A stretch of DNA of 64,000 bases from positions 216,859-280,858 of the forward strand of contig NZ_JABXKP010000064.1 in assembly GCF_017114985.1 (NCBI RefSeq), given 5' to 3'. A program made the position numbers and the translations under genes. A model generated the notes under the pieces. The model saw only the letters and a program-made list of their open reading frames with translations. It had not been told where the DNA came from and ran no database searches. Each line of letters starts with the position of its first letter. Position 1 is the stretch's first letter. Origin of the DNA: Nostoc sp. JL33. GTDB lineage: Bacteria; Cyanobacteriota; Cyanobacteriia; Cyanobacteriales; Nostocaceae. Of this stretch, positions 60,706-64,000 are shown piece by piece.

Positions 60706-61722
60706 CTATTGTGCATCAACAACCCGACCTGCTGATACAAGTGCTGACCTTTTTTGTTGACGCTTCAGCACTCCTACCGCACCAAAAGCACCAAGGGCTA
60801 AAATCCCCAAGTTGATCGCAGGTTCAGGGACAGACTTAGCCTCAATCGCCGCCAGTGCTGCATCTGCTATCACCTGATGAGCAGCCGTGGTTGGGTGGAA
60901 ACCGTCCCAGACGAGAAACTTGTTGTTACCTGGGTTACATATATCTAGCCTAGATAGACAAGACTCGGTTACATTCGTAAAACCTAATGCACTTGCCTGA
61001 TTAAATAAAGAATAAGTATCAACAGAGAAGATGTTGAGATTTGGGTTTTGACTCAAAGCGCTCACAGTTTTTGCTAAACCTAAGTTAAACTCATTAGTCG
61101 ATTTGCTAAGAGTTGTAGGGTTGCGATCGTTGATTTTCGCTGCTGGTAGCTGTCCCAAATCTGGCAAGTTAAACACCAAAATATTTTTCGCGCCCACTCC
61201 TACCAGAGTATTCAACGCCAGGGATATATTATTGATTGGCGTGCTAGAGTCTTTGGGGTTGAGAAAAAAGAAATCATTTGCACCTCCCCACAATGTATAA
61301 AGTGCATTTGAATCAGCAGTTTGATTATTTGCTTTCAGAGTTCCAGCAAAACCAAGGACTTGTTTGAGTACTCCCGGTAAATTTGGATTGGGAACTACAG
61401 CATTACCTAAACCAGAGCCAGCACCACCGAAAGCGAAGTTTATCCCTTGGGTAGGAGGTGTGGAAGCAATAGTAGTCAATAAAGTAGGCTTTAATCCTAG
61501 CTGATCTCCGAGATAATCTACCCAGAGCGGCCCATCGGAAAAACGTCCTTCAAAGTTAGGTGGGCTTGCAGGGTATGTTTTAGCCGTAGCATTATATATA
61601 TTGCCTGTATCGGAAAGACTATCACCAAATACATAAAGCTGATCAAAACTCGCAGCCGAGGCTTTGGTCGGCAACATGAAAGAAAATAGAACAAATCCTG
61701 CTGCTACAGCTTGTTTTTTCAT
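60706..61722 (-). CDS. GDSL/SGNH esterase-lipase with C-terminal sorting (PEP-CTERM-like) tail
   Basis: 338 residues from the ATG at 61722 (MKKQAVAAGFVLFSFMLPTKASA, a signal peptide); the frame is open further up but lacks support. The nucleophile Ser35 is in FGDSLSDTGN, the block III in LWGGANDFF, and the Asp/His pair in WDGFHPTTAAHQ. The end VPEPAINLGILALGAFGAVGVLKRQQKR is the VPEP, hydrophobic, basic triad of PEP-CTERM anchors. It is an exported hydrolase, probably of lipids or esters, sorted to the cell surface. Confidence 0.88.
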   Translation of the reverse strand: MKKQAVAAGFVLFSFMLPTKASAASFDQLYVFGDSLSDTGNIYNATAKTYPASPPNFEGRFSDGPLWVDYLGDQLGLKPTLLTTIASTPPTQGINFAFGGAGSGLGNAVVPNPNLPGVLKQVLGFAGTLKANNQTADSNALYTLWGGANDFFFLNPKDSSTPINNISLALNTLVGVGAKNILVFNLPDLGQLPAAKINDRNPTTLSKSTNEFNLGLAKTVSALSQNPNLNIFSVDTYSLFNQASALGFTNVTESCLSRLDICNPGNNKFLVWDGFHPTTAAHQVIADAALAAIEAKSVPEPAINLGILALGAFGAVGVLKRQQKRSALVSAGRVVDAQ

Positions 61723-62000
61723 ATTCGTTTTACCTGTGGTATTTTTTAGTTTGTTTAAAAGTAATGAAAGGGTGATAGTCTGACAAATTGTCGTTTGACT
61801 TACTTTAAAACTAAGTACGTCTATTGAGTTCATTTAGGTTGTTTTACTTAACTATGCCCCAAAAGTTCATCAAACACAGGTAAAAACGCTGAAAATACTT
61901 AGATTTACAATTTATTGAGAAAAAATAGGTATATTACAGAGAAATGGCAAAATTTACATATTAAAGGATGGTAATCCTCCACTTTTATGGTATAGGGAGA
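61723..62000. other. Intergenic between GDSL gene and SLH lipoprotein gene
   Basis: AT-rich, 278 bp. It carries the promoter of the GDSL gene and the 3' end of the SLH gene. No repeat or RNA gene is evident. Confidence 0.35.
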
Positions 62001-63395
62001 CTAACCGCGCTTTAACTTTAAAGCTTCAGCAGCCGATACACCCTCACCCTGAGTGCCGAAGTACCACAAAACCGTAGCAGCTTCAGCACGAGTTACTGAT
62101 TTTTTGGGTTGAAACAGAGTCGTATAACCAAACACCCGCCGAATATTCGATTGTTCGCTATTTTGGTAATCAGCCAACACTGCTCTTAAAGCCTTGGGGT
62201 CAATTCGCGCTGCATCCTGGAAACCCCAGGTTTGTTTAACTGCATCTAAGTTAGCAGAGGGTAAAGCTTGGCGAGTATCTAGGGGTAATTTCCACAGCAG
62301 CAACTGTTCCCGCGTTAGGGGTGCATCAGGACGAAACAAAACTGCTGTAGAATCTCCAGACAAAGGACTAGGAATTAACCCAGCTTCGGCTAATCCCTGA
62401 ATTGCTGGAAAATCAGGGTCTTTTGCCGACACATCACCAAAAACTGGTTGAGTACTTTCTGATACCAAGCGAATTTGTTTAGCGGGATTGCTGGCATACA
62501 TCGCATTGTTAGCAGCAATTAGCCAACGGGCGTATTCCCGATGTGTAACGATTTTACTGGGTTCAAACTGGTTAGTTGTGCTAGTAGAGTTGCTCTTAGT
62601 TGCCTTTGGTTCCACAGACAAAACACCTAATGCAGCTAAGTCTTGGATATGTTGCCGCCATTCTTGCGGTACCTTATTGAGATCGTTGAATGCCTGAGAT
62701 TCAGGTGTGGCTGTAAGAGTTATTTGGTTATTAGCGGTGCTTGGTGGCTGTGCTGTCAAGTTTGCGGGTGATACCGGGCCAATGAACTGGGGATTACCTG
62801 GTTGAGAAACGGCGTTAGTAGTTTCGTTAGGATTTGTATTTGGAGTAGGTTGTGCCGTTGCAGTACTATTCGGTACGTACTGAATCAATAATTCAGTGGC
62901 TGTTTGGGGTTGATTGGGTGTGGCGTTAGTAACTGATTTAGGCTGAATGGAAACCTTCAACAGCAAATCATTACGACGTGCCTCAAAGCCACCTCCGGCA
63001 TCATCTGTTGGCTGTTGCAAAATCTGCCAGTTATTTGTTTGAAACTGGCTGCGATAAAAGCTAGCAATAAAGTTGCTGGGATCAGAACTCAACCAACGAG
63101 TTGAGACTCTGTTTTCTGAACCGCTAGCAGGTGTAACTTCCTGTAGTTTGGCATTGGAATATAGGGGGATATCTTTGGGAAAATCAGCTGGTAACTGAAT
63201 TGTTGATTCGTTTTGCTGTGCTTGCGCTTGATTACCCTGAGATTCTCCAAAGACAACTGGATTGGTTTGCAGCTTCGGATCTGCCGCCAAAGATTCCTCA
63301 AGGTTTTTGGCGACTGGATTGTTAGCACAGGCTGTTAACGAAGTGATTAGAACAGCCCAAATTAGAAATACAGCTGGACGTTTACAGGGAAGCAC
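62001..63395 (-). CDS. SLH-domain lipoprotein with proline/asparagine-rich linker
   Basis: 464 residues from GTG at 63395. The lipobox LTAC gives Cys23. Residues about 70-170 form a small domain (LPADFPKDIPLYSNAKLQEV, FYRSQFQTNNWQIL) seen in cyanobacterial lipoproteins, followed by a PTPNTNPNETTN linker to about 215. The C-terminal SLH-like units begin at about 240 (FNDLNKVPQEWRQHIQDLAALGVL), 325 (PVFGDVSAKDPDFPAIQGLAEAGLI) and 400, ending FGYTTLFQPKKSVTRAEAATVLWYFG. It is likely to bridge a membrane and the cell wall. Confidence 0.85.
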   Translation of the reverse strand: MLPCKRPAVFLIWAVLITSLTACANNPVAKNLEESLAADPKLQTNPVVFGESQGNQAQAQQNESTIQLPADFPKDIPLYSNAKLQEVTPASGSENRVSTRWLSSDPSNFIASFYRSQFQTNNWQILQQPTDDAGGGFEARRNDLLLKVSIQPKSVTNATPNQPQTATELLIQYVPNSTATAQPTPNTNPNETTNAVSQPGNPQFIGPVSPANLTAQPPSTANNQITLTATPESQAFNDLNKVPQEWRQHIQDLAALGVLSVEPKATKSNSTSTTNQFEPSKIVTHREYARWLIAANNAMYASNPAKQIRLVSESTQPVFGDVSAKDPDFPAIQGLAEAGLIPSPLSGDSTAVLFRPDAPLTREQLLLWKLPLDTRQALPSANLDAVKQTWGFQDAARIDPKALRAVLADYQNSEQSNIRRVFGYTTLFQPKKSVTRAEAATVLWYFGTQGEGVSAAEALKLKRG

Positions 63396-64000
63396 AGGAA
63401 ATCACAAATTGAGTTTCAATTCCTACCCTAGCGCAGACTGTTCATTAAATGGGAATGGGAATGGGGGGATTGCGCCTTGCTCTTTTCCACTCCCCCTGCT
63501 CCTCTTCCTATTTGTGAAGATGATCATATCTCAAAAAATTAGTAAACGGTAGCAAAAGCTACCGTGTTGTCTTTGTTGTACAGCCATTAGGTTTTATTCC
63601 CATGCTTATTTATAGAATTCCCTAAAATTCTGGCAAACTAACATTGAAAGTAAAAAAAACACAAATAAATCTGGAATGCTTGCTAGATAATAGTTTTGTG
63701 ATTTTGCTGCTCTATTTACTTCTGAGATGAGGGTTAGAGCCACCCACTACGAACTGATCAAAATTAATCTGGCAGACTACTAGTACCGCAAGGCGGAAGT
63801 CAAAAGTCAAAAGTCACGCATAACTGTATTCCAAGCTCTTGCGCTATTTGAAATGGTATGTTTATTTACGCGCCCACTGTACTAGATGGTGAATCAATTT
63901 TTCAGATAGTTCTGGAAATATTCAATTACCAGAGGATATAACTGAGTGAACTACCCACACTGACTTGGAGTACCAAGTACAGTGTCGGCTTCTGTAATCA
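63396..64000. other. Intergenic to window end, with hairpin and repeat element
   Basis: A terminator-like hairpin ACGGTAGC/GCTACCGT with 4-base loop lies at 63546-63565. The TAGTACCGCA element lies at 63781-63884. GGGAATGGGAATGGGG-type low-complexity bases are near 63450. No gene is seen. Confidence 0.45.
63781..63884. mobile_element. MITE-like element, TAGTACCGCAAGGCGG family, copy 2
   Basis: The termini are TAGTACCGCAAGGCGGAAGTC and TTTACGCGCCCACTGTACTA. The outer bases TAGTAC/GTACTA match those at 53218-53437, and the first 31 bases are identical to that copy. It is 104 bp and non-coding. Confidence 0.6.

Overview
The window is a piece of a filamentous, probably heterocyst-forming cyanobacterial chromosome (Nostoc/Anabaena-like). 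I infer this from the very frequent HIP1 octamer GCGATCGC, from thylakoid and phycobilisome genes (thf1/psb29, a CpcT/CpeT lyase, ndhS, hemF), and from the short tandem repeat families typical of Nostocales (GGGGAGT arrays, TTAGGAG arrays, inverted-repeat elements). No rRNA genes, intact transposase or CRISPR array is visible. One tRNA gene, tRNA-Thr(CGU), is present.

Layout. 0-3.3 kb: the 5' part of an mgtE Mg2+ transporter gene with a hairpin-rich leader, a relaxase remnant, a WD40 lipoprotein and a tightly overlapping three-gene set (RHH protein, DUF6888, DUF6887). 3.5-7.5 kb: a giant phosphorylase-kinase-like GH15 protein, a GxxExxY gene framed by inverted repeats, and a DUF1232 protein. 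7.8-11.6 kb: a dCache histidine kinase and an ExbB/ExbD pair. 11.6-26.2 kb is mostly ordinary chromosome: thf1, cpcT, a STAS protein, hemF, mrp, rodA, ndhS, a CPA2 antiporter, and UDP-xylose synthase next to UDP-glucose dehydrogenase, which together turn UDP-glucose into UDP-xylose. 26.3-43.9 kb mixes housekeeping genes (a bgtB-like transporter, cinA, glyA, an M16 protease) with small mobile inverted-repeat elements, a frameshifted gene, a truncated SLOG-type gene and a DUF6883/DUF4926 pair. 44-54.8 kb: Uma2 nuclease, prolyl oligopeptidase, DinG-like protein, M48 protease, SLH/beta-helix protein, ankyrin protein, DUF3493.

The most unusual part is 54.9-59.7 kb. Forty-three bases downstream of tRNA-Thr lies a sequence that closely resembles, as I remember it, the left end of type V-K CRISPR-associated Tn7-like transposons (ShCAST type): a TGTACA terminus followed by four TnsB-type repeats. 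No tnsB, tnsC, tniQ, cas12k or right end is visible, so it looks like an orphan or decayed end at the usual tRNA-proximal homing site. It is followed by nested inverted-repeat elements, a 21-bp tandem array, three toxin-antitoxin pairs and a truncated TPR gene with almost identical 138-bp repeats. Two of the three TA modules are bracketed by direct repeats (43 bp and 73 bp); the 73-bp one is a copy of the 3' end of the neighbouring M42 peptidase gene. 59.6-63.4 kb returns to chromosomal-looking genes: M42 peptidase, GDSL hydrolase with an anchor tail, and an SLH lipoprotein.

All assignments come from reading the sequence and from memory of protein families. No search was run.
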